A DNA stretch of 53,085 nucleotides, taken from positions 1 to 53,085 of the forward strand of contig CALVGV010000017.1 in NCBI GenBank assembly GCA_944327195.1, written 5' to 3'. Below are positions 18,391 to 26,559 of the stretch, in pieces. Numbering within the stretch: position 1 is the first letter of the stretch; each line of letters begins with the position of its first letter. The translations under genes and the position numbers were made by a program. The stretch comes from an uncultured Limosilactobacillus sp. (GTDB lineage: Bacteria > Bacillota > Bacilli > Lactobacillales > Lactobacillaceae). The notes beneath the pieces were generated by a model. The model searched no databases. It saw only the letters and a list, made by a program, of their open reading frames with translations, and was not told the origin of the DNA.

Positions 18391-18786
18391 TCACCCTTCG
18401 GCCTGCCGGAGGGCCTGGTTGGCCAGGTGGTGGGCCCCCTGGTTTTGCTTTTCCGGCACCCACTGGGTGATCACGGTGGCAAAGCCATCCATTTGCGCCA
18501 GCAGCAAATCGAGCTCGGCCTGGTAGTGCTTGGCGTAGCCCTTGCCAACCGCGTCGGCCAGCAGGCGGCTGTCGGTGTAGAAGTACACGATCCCCGCCTG
18601 CGGGAAGCGTTTTTGCAGGGTGGTAAAGCCAAAGCGGGCGGCGGCAAACTCGCCCTCGTGATTGGAGAGCGGGCGGGGAGCCGCCTGCTTAACCTGCACC
18701 TGCTCTTGGCCCGCCACCAAGAGGGCCCCCAGGCCAGTTGGTCCCGGGTTGCCCTTGGTGGCGGCATCGGTATAGAGTTTGATCAT
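18391..18786 (-). CDS. RNase HI-like protein
   Basis: 131 residues from the ATG at 18786, which has GCGAGG upstream; the frame continues upstream but reaches into the divergent gene. RNase H fold: LYTDAATKGNPG gives the first Asp, NHEGEFAA the Glu, and YTDSRLL the second Asp. At the place of the fourth acidic residue (N-x-x-A-D-x-L-A) this protein reads NQGAHHLANQ, with His instead of Asp. RNase HI removes RNA from RNA-DNA hybrids; with the altered fourth position activity may be low or metal use changed. Only 25 bases separate its start from that of the divergent ebsA-like gene. Confidence 0.82.
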   Translation of the reverse strand: MIKLYTDAATKGNPGPTGLGALLVAGQEQVQVKQAAPRPLSNHEGEFAAARFGFTTLQKRFPQAGIVYFYTDSRLLADAVGKGYAKHYQAELDLLLAQMDGFATVITQWVPEKQNQGAHHLANQALRQAEG

Positions 18787-18811
18787 AAGAAACCTCGCAT
18801 TGGAGAGAAAC

Positions 18812-19222
18812 ATGGAAGAACACAAGAAATACTTTTACCAACCGGACCTGACGACGGCGATCATCAACTGGTGCTGGGTCCTCTTGATCCTGGTAATCGG
18901 CATCATCATCGCTTTTGAGTACACCTACTTTCAGTGGGTGACCGGCGCCTTCATTGCCGTTTTCCTCATTATAGCAAGTTTGTCGATCTTTCGCCGGACG
19001 GTGACCGTTTCGCCCACCAAGCTGGTCTTCTCGCGCGTTTTGCAAAGCCAGTTCATGACGATCCCGGTCAAGGACATCCGCCAGCCGGTCTTCACCAAGT
19101 GCACGATGACGATCACCGTCCACGGCGAGGTGATGACCTTCACCTTCTCCAACCGCTCGATCAAGTCGCTGCGGGCCTTTTTGCAGGCCAGCGCCAAGGA
19201 GGAAGCCGCCGATGTGGCTTAA
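18812..19222 (+). CDS. EbsA-like small membrane protein
   Basis: 136 residues from ATG 18812 (TTGGAGAGAAAC upstream). Two adjacent hydrophobic spans at about residues 14-34 and 38-55, then a soluble C-terminal part rich in beta strands (TVTVSPTKLVFSRVL, MTITVHGEVMTFTFS) resembling a PH-like domain. The N-terminus KKYFYQPDLTTAIINWCW fits the EbsA family named in Enterococcus, found near lspA in lactobacilli. Its molecular function is not established. It overlaps lspA by 11 bases, so it heads the operon ebsA-lspA-rluD-carA-carB. Confidence 0.65.
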   Translation: MEEHKKYFYQPDLTTAIINWCWVLLILVIGIIIAFEYTYFQWVTGAFIAVFLIIASLSIFRRTVTVSPTKLVFSRVLQSQFMTIPVKDIRQPVFTKCTMTITVHGEVMTFTFSNRSIKSLRAFLQASAKEEAADVA

Positions 19223-19667
19223 CCTCTTATTAGTGGTGGCCCTGGTGGCCCTCGACCAGCTGGTGAAGGCGGCGATCGTTGCCCACTTCACCCTCGGGGC
19301 GGTCCAGGTGGTCATCCCCGGCGTCTTGGCCCTGACCAACCTCCACAATTCCGGAGCGGCCTGGTCGATCCTCAGTGGCCAGCAGGCCCTTTTTTTTGCC
19401 CTGACGATCGTGGCGGTGGCCGTCCTGGGCTACTTTTTGTGGCGCTACCGCCAGCAGCGCTGGTTGACCCTGGCCCTTTCCCTGATGTTGGCCGGGGCGC
19501 TCGGCAACTTCATCGACCGCCTCGCCCAGGGCTACGTGGTCGACATGTTCGAGCTCCTCTTCATCAACTTCCCGGTCTTCAACGTTGCCGATTCCTGCCT
19601 GACGATTGGGGTGGCGCTCTTGGCTTTGCAGATTCTTTTGGAAAAGGATGATCCAGATGACGATTAA
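19212..19667 (+). CDS. lspA: lipoprotein signal peptidase (signal peptidase II)
   Basis: 151 residues, four membrane spans. It removes signal peptides from prolipoproteins after lipid attachment. The family motifs are present: NLHNSGAAWS, GNFIDRL with catalytic D102, and FNVADS with catalytic D127. The start overlaps the previous gene by 11 bases and the end overlaps rluD by 11 bases. Length is typical. Confidence 0.95.
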   Translation: MWLNLLLVVALVALDQLVKAAIVAHFTLGAVQVVIPGVLALTNLHNSGAAWSILSGQQALFFALTIVAVAVLGYFLWRYRQQRWLTLALSLMLAGALGNFIDRLAQGYVVDMFELLFINFPVFNVADSCLTIGVALLALQILLEKDDPDDD

Positions 19668-20580
19668 GAAGCAATTGGTGGTGGACGAACACCTGGTGGG
19701 CCGCCTCGACAAACAGCTGGCCCTGGCCCTCCCGGAAGTTTCGCGGTCCCAGTTGCAAAAGTGGATTGAAGAGGGGCAGGTAACGGTCAACGGCCAGGCG
19801 GTTAAGCCCAAGCACAAGCTCAAGCTTGGCGACCAGGTGGCGGTGAGCGAGCCGGAAGCCAAGCCGGTCGACTTGGTACCGCAGGCCCTGCCGCTGGAGA
19901 TCGTCTACGAGGACCAGGACGTCCTGGTGGTCAACAAGCCCCAGGGGATGGTGGTCCACCCGGCTCCCGGCCACCCCGACCACACCCTAGTCAACGCTCT
20001 CCTCTATCACAGCCCGCTCTCGCAGATCAACGGCGAGCTGCGGCCGGGGATCGTCCACCGGATCGACAAGGACACCTCCGGACTGCTGATGGTGGCCAAA
20101 AACGATCAGGCCCACCGTTCCCTGACCGCCCAGCTGAAGGCCAAGACGACTGCCCGCGAGTACCTGGCCCTGGTTCACGGCGAGGTCAAGGAGGAGCGGG
20201 GCACGGTCAATGCCCCGCTGGGCCGCTCGCCCAAGGACCGCAAGAAGCAGGCGATCGTGGCCAACGGCCGGCCGGCGGTGACCCACTTCCGGGTCGTCGA
20301 GCGCTTTTTGGGCTACACCCTGTTGGTCTGCCGGCTGGAGACCGGGCGGACCCACCAGATCCGGGTTCACATGAAGGCCCTCGGCCACCCGCTGGTCGGC
20401 GACCCGCTGTACGGCCCGAAGAAGACCCTCCCGGGGGCGGGGCAGTACCTCCACGCCCGCTTGCTGGGCTTTACCCACCCGGTTAGCGGCCGGCGGATCA
20501 CGGTCACCGCGCCCCTGCCGGCGGCCTTTAGCGAGCTGATTTTGAAGTTACGGCGGCAGACGGCCGGCCGCCGCCATTAA
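19657..20580 (+). CDS. rluD: RluA/RluD-family 23S rRNA pseudouridine synthase
   Basis: 307 residues from ATG 19657; AAAAGG lies about ten bases before it. An alternative in-frame ATG at 19648 has poorer spacing. N-terminal S4 RNA-binding domain (about 12-70, with RSQLQKWIEEGQVTVNG), then the catalytic domain with HRIDKDTSGLLMVAK and catalytic D137, and ETGRTHQIRVHM near 230. The enzyme isomerises uridines in rRNA; the exact target of this paralogue is uncertain. In Bacillus subtilis the orthologue ylyB stands between lspA and the pyr operon, and here too a carA-derived gene follows after 14 bases. Confidence 0.92.
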   Translation: MTIKKQLVVDEHLVGRLDKQLALALPEVSRSQLQKWIEEGQVTVNGQAVKPKHKLKLGDQVAVSEPEAKPVDLVPQALPLEIVYEDQDVLVVNKPQGMVVHPAPGHPDHTLVNALLYHSPLSQINGELRPGIVHRIDKDTSGLLMVAKNDQAHRSLTAQLKAKTTAREYLALVHGEVKEERGTVNAPLGRSPKDRKKQAIVANGRPAVTHFRVVERFLGYTLLVCRLETGRTHQIRVHMKALGHPLVGDPLYGPKKTLPGAGQYLHARLLGFTHPVSGRRITVTAPLPAAFSELILKLRRQTAGRRH

Positions 20581-20594
20581 AAGGAGGGGTTTTC

Positions 20595-21677
20595 GTGGCA
20601 AATCGTTACCTAATCTTGGAAGACGGCACCGTCTTTGCCGGCACCGGCTTCGGGTCGCCGGCGGTCACCTTCGGCGAGGTGGTCTTCAACACCGCCCAGG
20701 CCGGCTTCCAGGAAATCATCACCAACCCGGTCTACTTCAACCAGATCGTGGTCTTTGCCCAGCCCAACATCGGCAACCTGCCGCTCTACCGTAACATTTA
20801 CGAGACGATCACCCCGCCAATCAAGGGGGTCGTGGCCCGCAACCTGGCCAGCTTTGAGCCGACCGGCCGCCGCCAGGTTGGCCTCAGCCAGTACCTGTAC
20901 CAGATGAACATCCCCGGGGTGGCCGGGATCGACACCCGGGCACTGATCCAACGGTTGAAGGCAGCCGGCAAACCCTTGCGCGGCAGCATCGTCCCGGTGG
21001 CCGACGACCACGCCTTCGACCAGCTCCACGCCACCGTCTTGACCAACCAGCAGGTCGCCCAGGTGGCCACCCCTAAGCCCTACCCGAACCCCGACGTCGG
21101 CCAAACGGTGGTGGTGGTCGACTTTGGCCTCAAGAACGGCATCCTGCGTGAACTCTCGCGCCGCAAGTGCAACGTCACCGTCCTGCCGTACTCGGCCAGC
21201 GCCCAGGAAATTCTGCGGCTCGACCCGGATGGGGTGGTCCTCTCCTCCGGCCCCGGCGCCCCGGCCAACGTCAAGGCCAGCGTGCTGGAAATGATCCGCA
21301 CCATCCAGACCAAGGTGCCGCTGTTGGGGATCGGCCTCGGCCACGAGCTCTTTGCCCTGGCCAACGGGGCCAAGGTGACCCGGTTGCCGATCGAGCACCA
21401 CGGCCTCAACCACCCGATCAAGGAGATCATCACCGACCAGATCGTCTACGCCAGCCAGGCGGCCGGCTACCTGGTTGACCGCGACAGCGTCGATCGCGAC
21501 CAGCTCTACGTCACCTACGTCGACTTGATCGATAACTCGGTGCAGGGTCTTCACCACCGGCGCTACCCGGCCTTTTCGGTTCAATTCTTCCCCGACGGGG
21601 CCCCGGGACCGGACGAGACCGATTCGCTGTTTGATGAGTTCATGGACATGATGAAGGAGGAGGGGAGTCGCGGATGA
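20595..21677 (+). CDS. CarA-like protein with lost glutaminase triad
   Basis: 360 residues from GTG 20595 (AAGGAGGGG upstream), full CarA length. CarA normally takes ammonia from glutamine for carbamoyl phosphate synthesis. The N-terminal CPSase domain (FGEVVFNTAQAGFQEIITNP, GIDTRALIQ) and the GATase fold (VVVVDFGLKNGILREL, VLSSGPGAP) are recognisable. The nucleophile motif G-I-C-L-G-H is here GIGLGH, so Cys is Gly247; the usual VQYHPEA reads VQFFPDG, so His is Phe332 and Glu is Asp334. All three catalytic residues are gone. The frame is intact and overlaps the next gene by 4 bases. A non-catalytic or ammonia-channel role is inference. Confidence 0.9.
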   Translation: MANRYLILEDGTVFAGTGFGSPAVTFGEVVFNTAQAGFQEIITNPVYFNQIVVFAQPNIGNLPLYRNIYETITPPIKGVVARNLASFEPTGRRQVGLSQYLYQMNIPGVAGIDTRALIQRLKAAGKPLRGSIVPVADDHAFDQLHATVLTNQQVAQVATPKPYPNPDVGQTVVVVDFGLKNGILRELSRRKCNVTVLPYSASAQEILRLDPDGVVLSSGPGAPANVKASVLEMIRTIQTKVPLLGIGLGHELFALANGAKVTRLPIEHHGLNHPIKEIITDQIVYASQAAGYLVDRDSVDRDQLYVTYVDLIDNSVQGLHHRRYPAFSVQFFPDGAPGPDETDSLFDEFMDMMKEEGSRG

Positions 21678-24130
21678 GCGATCCGAGTGAAGCAAGCAAG
21701 ACCGTTTTAATCATCGGGGCCGGCGCCGACAGCCTTCAGCACGAGGGGGAACTGGCCGCCAGCCTGATCAAGGTGGCCCGCGCCCTCCAGCGCTGCGGCT
21801 ACCGGACCCACCTGATCGATGACAACCCCTTCAACGTGGCCCCCGACCTGACCGCCGGGATCGACGACTTTACCCAGGCGCCGCCGACGGTCGAGCAGGT
21901 GACCGCGGTGATCGAGCGGGTGCGGCCGGTGGCCCTCTTGCCAACGGTTGGCGGCCGGCTAGCGATGCAGGTCACCGAGCGGCTGGCCACCAGCGGGATC
22001 TTAAACAAGTACCAGGTTCAGGTGCTGGGGATGCCGGTGACCACCGTTCGCCAAACCAACAACCCCTCGGTCCTTAACCAGACCCTCCGCCAGGTCGGCG
22101 CCAACACCAAGAAGATCGCCCCGGTGGCGACCCTGGCCGACGCCCAGGACCTGGCGGCCGAGATCGGCTTCCCGATTGTCGTTCGCGCCGTCGCCCCGGT
22201 GGCGGGGAGCTTTCGCCGGATCGTTCACGACCAGGCCGACCTCCAGCCGGCCGTCACCGCCGCCATCCAGCACTCCGGCATCCACCAGGCGATGATTCAG
22301 CAGAGCCTGGCCGGCCTCAAGGAAATCGAGGTCGTCGTCGCCCGCGACCAGTCGGGGACGATGATGCAGCTGGCGGTCGCCGAGGACCTCGACCCGATCG
22401 GCATTCACGCCGGCGACTCGGTGACCGTCCTGCCGGCCCAGACCCTGCTGGACCGCCAGATTCAGGACATGCGCGACGTTGCCTTCAAGATCACCCGCAA
22501 GCTGCGGGTGGTGGGCATCAACCACGTCCAGTTTGCCCTCGATCAGGCCAACGACCGCTTCTACGTGATCAAGAACAGCCCCTACCTCGACCGGCTGACG
22601 ACCTTCGTCGAGCAGGCCACCGGCTACCCCCTGGCCCGGGTTCATGGCAACCTGGTCGCCGGCCAGCTCCTTCGCGACCTGCGGCTCGACCACGGCCTGG
22701 TCAAGCACACGGCGGCGATGGAGCCGGTCCTCGACCGGACGGCGATCCGCCTGCCGGTCTTTGCCAACGAGCAGCTGGGGATTGGCGACCGCCCGCTGAC
22801 GACTGAGAAGCAGTCGGTTGGGGCGGTGATTGGCCTCGGTCGTAGCCTAGTTGAGGCCCTCTTAAAGGCGCTGAGCGAACTCCACCTCGACTTCTTCGCC
22901 CTCCGCGAGGTCGCCGACGAACAGCTCGACCAGCTGCTGATCCACCCGCGGGCCAACCGCTTGTTGGCGGTCCTCGAGGCCCTGCGCCGCGGTTACCTCT
23001 TGCCCGAACTGAGCGAGCTGACCCGGTTGGATCCCTTTTACCTGGCCCAGTTTAAGCGGCTGGTTGGCCTGGAGCGCGACCTGATGCAGCACCCCGGTGA
23101 CCTGACTTTCCTCCAGCAGGCCAAGTACTGGGGGATGTCGGATTTCTTGATCGGCCAAATCTGGCAGGAGTCGGCGGCCACGGTTCGTCAGTTGCGCCAG
23201 GACCACCAGCTCCACCGGACCTACAAGGAGCTCGACCCCTCGGCCGGCGAGCTCGACCAGCACCCGGCCAAGTTCTACTCGACCTTCGAACAGGTCAACG
23301 AAAGCCAGGTGGGCGACCGGCCGCGGGCGCTGGTGATCGGCGCCGGGCCGCGCCGGCTGGGCAACGGGGTGACCACCGACTACCTGCTGACCCGGGTCGC
23401 CGCCGAGCTGAAGCGCCAGGGCTACGACCTAGTGGTGATTGATAACAACCCCAACAGCGCCCTCTTGAACCGCGAGCTGGCCAGCAAGTGTTACCTGGAG
23501 CCGCGCGACTTCGAACGGGTGGCCGCGGTGGTTGCCCTCGAGCAGCCGGAGGTGATCGCCAGCGCCGACTGCAGCTTCGTGGCCGACTTCCCGCTCGTCC
23601 GCGCCGGGGCGGCCACCCTGATCAAGCTGCCGCCGCTGGCTCTGCCAACCCTGAAAGACGGGGTGACCTACCAGTACAACGCCTTCTTTGACGGCCGCTA
23701 CGCCTACCCGCTGGGGATCACCCGCCTGACCCAGGCCAGCGCCGGGGTGACGGTCGACTTTGCCCCCGACCTGCCGGCCGGACTGGGGGCGGCCCTGACC
23801 AAGCAGGGGGAGGAAGCCCTTACCAACGACCAGCCCGCCGGCCTCTACCAGCTGACCGCCCACCGTGCGGCCGGCCAGCTCGTCTTCGACCGGCTCGGTC
23901 AGCCGCCAATCTGGGCGCTGGCCTTCCTCAGCCGGGTGACCGGCCTCGACCTGGCGGCGGTGATCGTCCGGCTGGCCCTCGGCAAGTTCAACGGCCGCCT
24001 GCTGACGGCCGCCATGCAAGGGGAGAGTAAGGCCACCCGGCTGACCGCCGTCTTCCCGGGCCCGGCCCTGCGCCTGCAGCGGCCCGCCCAGCTGAGCGAG
24101 ATGATGGGGGCGGCTCTGTCCGAAGACTAA
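21674..24130 (+). CDS. CarB-derived protein, truncated and probably non-catalytic
   Basis: 818 residues versus about 1060 for CarB. The first half aligns by pattern with the pre-ATP-grasp domain (VLIIGAGADSLQHEGELAAS), ATP-grasp 1 and the oligomerisation region (LTRLDPFYLAQFKRLV near 455, as in CarB). The glycine-rich loop is replaced by VAPVAGSFRR and the metal-binding E-M-N-P-R reads K-N-S-P-Y at about residue 300. The second half starts near 550 (ALVIGAGPRRLGNGVTTDY, VVIDNNPNSALLN) but is only about 270 residues, lacking most of ATP-grasp 2 and the MGS regulatory domain. It starts at ATG 21674 inside the carA-like stop. Function unknown; a scaffold or ligand-sensing role is speculation. 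Confidence 0.88.
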   Translation: MSDPSEASKTVLIIGAGADSLQHEGELAASLIKVARALQRCGYRTHLIDDNPFNVAPDLTAGIDDFTQAPPTVEQVTAVIERVRPVALLPTVGGRLAMQVTERLATSGILNKYQVQVLGMPVTTVRQTNNPSVLNQTLRQVGANTKKIAPVATLADAQDLAAEIGFPIVVRAVAPVAGSFRRIVHDQADLQPAVTAAIQHSGIHQAMIQQSLAGLKEIEVVVARDQSGTMMQLAVAEDLDPIGIHAGDSVTVLPAQTLLDRQIQDMRDVAFKITRKLRVVGINHVQFALDQANDRFYVIKNSPYLDRLTTFVEQATGYPLARVHGNLVAGQLLRDLRLDHGLVKHTAAMEPVLDRTAIRLPVFANEQLGIGDRPLTTEKQSVGAVIGLGRSLVEALLKALSELHLDFFALREVADEQLDQLLIHPRANRLLAVLEALRRGYLLPELSELTRLDPFYLAQFKRLVGLERDLMQHPGDLTFLQQAKYWGMSDFLIGQIWQESAATVRQLRQDHQLHRTYKELDPSAGELDQHPAKFYSTFEQVNESQVGDRPRALVIGAGPRRLGNGVTTDYLLTRVAAELKRQGYDLVVIDNNPNSALLNRELASKCYLEPRDFERVAAVVALEQPEVIASADCSFVADFPLVRAGAATLIKLPPLALPTLKDGVTYQYNAFFDGRYAYPLGITRLTQASAGVTVDFAPDLPAGLGAALTKQGEEALTNDQPAGLYQLTAHRAAGQLVFDRLGQPPIWALAFLSRVTGLDLAAVIVRLALGKFNGRLLTAAMQGESKATRLTAVFPGPALRLQRPAQLSEMMGAALSED

Positions 24131-25918
24131 TCACAATTCAGGCAGCAAAAAGGGTGTCACTCCCAAGCGGGGGTGACACCCTTTTTGAATGGAAACTGGG
24201 ATTAGCCGACCCCCCCCGACCAGCAGGAGGTGGGTCATTGCGCGGGCCCGGGCCCACTGGTAACCGGCGCTGCCGATCAGGAGCAGCCAGCCGCTCAGGG
24301 CGCTGAAGATCAGGATGCTGGTCAGCGGGGCGGGGGTGAAGTGAAGGACCAGGACGTTGGTTCCGCGGTGCTGGTAGACGGTCGGGACGCCGATCCGGCT
24401 CCGCGGCCAGGAGGTCAGCCGCTGGCCGTTGACCCACAGCTGCGACTCGCGGTAGGTGACCACCGGCACTTGCCGCCAGCCGGCGTGCTTGGCCTGCCAG
24501 CGCAGGACCAGGCTGCCGTCGCGCAGGACCTGGTGGCTGAAGCCTTGACTGGCAAAGAGGACCTCGCCTTGGTAGGTCTTGGCCACCCCGCTGGTTTGCT
24601 TGCTGGTCAGCGGCAGGTAGTCTGGCGAGCGCTTGCCCACCTTGTCGAGCAGGCGGTTGAGCCGGGCGGAGGTGGTTGCCTCAACGATCTCGTGGTTGCT
24701 GTCCCACCAGGTCAGGCGGACGAAGTAGCTGGTCGTGATCTTGCGGGCGGCACTCTTGTTGAGGCGGGCCTGGCTGGTGGTCAGGCAGGTGGTTGCCAGC
24801 AGGGCCAGGGCGACCACCCCGGCACCCCGGGCCAGCCGCTTGCCCGCCAGGGCCTGGCTGGTCAGGGCCATCCCACCCAGGAGCAGGGGGTAGGCGACGA
24901 TCGTCAGCCGGGCCGGGAACTGGAAGGTGGTGCCGAGGGCCGGCAGGGCGGCCTGGACCGCCGCCCAGGGGAAGAGGCGGGAGGAAACGAAGAGGATCCC
25001 GCCCCCGATCAGGGTGATCGCCAGGTTGCCTCCCTTGCGCCACTTGAGGGCGCAGAGGAGCTGGACCAGCAGGAGGGCCAGGCAGAGGGGGGTGATGCTG
25101 TTGCGGCTGATTGCCAGTTGCGAGAGGTGGAGGGCGTTCTTGGCCAACGAGAAGTGGTTGGGGGTGGCCAGCTGGTTGTTAAGCATCAGTTCCAGTAGGG
25201 CGCCCCAGATGTTGGCGGTCAAGAGGGTGGTGGCCCCGACCGCCTTGAAGACCTCCTTGACCATTTCACCCCGTCCCTTGGTTGAAATTAGGCCGAGGAT
25301 AAAGAAGGGGACCAGGGTGAGAACGAAGATCAGGGTCGATAGCAGGTGGATCTGCAGGGTGATGCTGATGACCAGGGCCAGCGGCAGCCACTTGACCGGC
25401 TGCTCGTGGTCGCGGATCATCCGCACCGCCACCAGGCAGAGGTAGGGGGCCAGGGCGGCTCCCCAGGCCTCCATGTTTTCGGCCAGCGCCCAGCGGGGGA
25501 GCCAGCCGAGGCTGAGGTAGATCACCGCCAAAAGGAATTGAACCAGCGGGCGGGCGCCGAGCCGTTCGGCCAGCCGCCGCATCCCCCAGCCGCCGACCAG
25601 GGCGATCGCAAAGCTGGTCACCAGCTGGTAGCCTAACCAGGAGTGCAGGACCAGGAGCAGGAGGCCGTTGAGGAAGGCAAAGGCCGGCCCGTAGATGGCG
25701 TTAATCACCCGGCCGTTTTGCTGGAAGCCGAAGTTGGTTTGAAAGTAGCTGAAGTGACCGGTCCGCAGCTGCATGGCGGTGTCGTAGAAGCGGTTGAAGT
25801 GAAAGAGGGTGTCGGAGCCGATGATCACGCTCTGGTGAGCGATTTGGGGCCACAGGCTCAGCAAGGCAACCAGGGCGATTGCCCCGCGGGTGAGCCAGCG
25901 GCGGCGGGAGAGGTTCAT
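24131..25918 (-). CDS. polytopic membrane protein, PTPS-related/GT-C-like
   Basis: 595 residues; start overlaps the PAP2 gene by 4 bases. About ten to twelve hydrophobic spans fill residues 10-385, and an extracytoplasmic beta-rich part (about 390-545) precedes a last span. The first loop SVIIGSDTLFHFNRFYDTA resembles the acidic loop of membrane glycosyltransferase-like proteins and the 6-pyruvoyl-tetrahydropterin synthase-related membrane family. A role in glycosylating a cell-surface polymer is likely but unproven. A run of eight G (minus strand, 24217-24210) lies near the end: with eight G the frame reads through the terminator hairpin to 24131; with seven it would stop with TAA at 24202-24204. 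Confidence 0.8.
   Translation of the reverse strand: MNLSRRRWLTRGAIALVALLSLWPQIAHQSVIIGSDTLFHFNRFYDTAMQLRTGHFSYFQTNFGFQQNGRVINAIYGPAFAFLNGLLLLVLHSWLGYQLVTSFAIALVGGWGMRRLAERLGARPLVQFLLAVIYLSLGWLPRWALAENMEAWGAALAPYLCLVAVRMIRDHEQPVKWLPLALVISITLQIHLLSTLIFVLTLVPFFILGLISTKGRGEMVKEVFKAVGATTLLTANIWGALLELMLNNQLATPNHFSLAKNALHLSQLAISRNSITPLCLALLLVQLLCALKWRKGGNLAITLIGGGILFVSSRLFPWAAVQAALPALGTTFQFPARLTIVAYPLLLGGMALTSQALAGKRLARGAGVVALALLATTCLTTSQARLNKSAARKITTSYFVRLTWWDSNHEIVEATTSARLNRLLDKVGKRSPDYLPLTSKQTSGVAKTYQGEVLFASQGFSHQVLRDGSLVLRWQAKHAGWRQVPVVTYRESQLWVNGQRLTSWPRSRIGVPTVYQHRGTNVLVLHFTPAPLTSILIFSALSGWLLLIGSAGYQWARARAMTHLLLVGGGRLIPVSIQKGCHPRLGVTPFLLPEL
24147..24186. terminator. bidirectional terminator, carB-like / membrane protein
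   Basis: AAAAAGGGTGTCAC-N-CCC pairs with GGG-N-GTGACACCCTTTTT over a short AAGC loop, with A and T tracts on either side. It lies inside the reading frame of the minus-strand membrane protein as written, which is abnormal. Confidence 0.93.
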
Positions 25919-26559
25919 TTGATTACTTCCTTTCTAAAAAGGGGGCGGCCGGGATGTTCGGGCCAGAGCTGGGTGAGGGCGGCCAACCAGCTGCCGCCGA
26001 GGAGGACGGAAGCGAGGGTGTCAGTCAAATAGTGGTCGCGCAGGTAGACGCGGTCGCAAATGACCAGGATCACCCAGCCGCTTGCCGCCAGCACCAGGAG
26101 GAGGCGCTGTTCATTGTCTTCAAGCAGGTCCCAGGCCAAGCGGCAGACCAGCCCGCAAAACAGGAGCGCGCAGAGGACGTGGCCGCTGGGAAAGCTGGCT
26201 CCGGAATCGGCCAGTAGGGGATGGCTGGGGCGGGGCCGGTGGATGATCAGCTTGAAGAGGAGGCCGAGGGCGGCGCCGCCAAAGTAGAGGAGACCTGCCC
26301 AGGCGGCCCGCCAGCGGTCTTTGGTGGCGACGATCCCCACCAGACAAAGGGCGAGGAGGCTGGCGACTGCCGGCGAGGCCAGGCCGCTGAGGGCGGTGAA
26401 GAGCTGGGTGTTGGCCGCCGTTTGGAAGTGGTGACCAAGGGCAAAACCCACCCGGTCCAGGCTACCAACCAGGCCAACGTGGAGGCTGACCAAGAAGGCG
26501 AGGAGAACGAAGAGGATCGCCAAGGCGAGGGCGCTGACTTGACCTTTGATGGAGTGCAC
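25915..26559 (-). CDS. PAP2-family membrane phosphatase
   Basis: 214 residues from GTG 26559. About six membrane spans. The three phosphatase motifs are present: KLIIHRPRP, SFPSGHV and RVYLRDHYLTD, the usual K-x6-RP, PSGH and R-x5-H-x3-D. Enzymes of this family hydrolyse phosphatidate, phosphatidylglycerol phosphate or undecaprenyl diphosphate. Together with the DedA gene before it and the GT-C-like gene after it, recycling of the C55 carrier lipid is the most attractive role, as for BcrC; this is inferred from context. The stop codon of dedA (TAG) overlaps the GTG start by one base. Confidence 0.88.
   Translation of the reverse strand: MHSIKGQVSALALAILFVLLAFLVSLHVGLVGSLDRVGFALGHHFQTAANTQLFTALSGLASPAVASLLALCLVGIVATKDRWRAAWAGLLYFGGAALGLLFKLIIHRPRPSHPLLADSGASFPSGHVLCALLFCGLVCRLAWDLLEDNEQRLLLVLAASGWVILVICDRVYLRDHYLTDTLASVLLGGSWLAALTQLWPEHPGRPLFRKEVIK

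Noticed and set aside
21297-21600. The loss of the CarA triad as a sequencing error
   Set aside because: Three separate catalytic positions are changed in frame, with no frameshift, and the partner protein is also altered at its active sites; independent errors are very unlikely.
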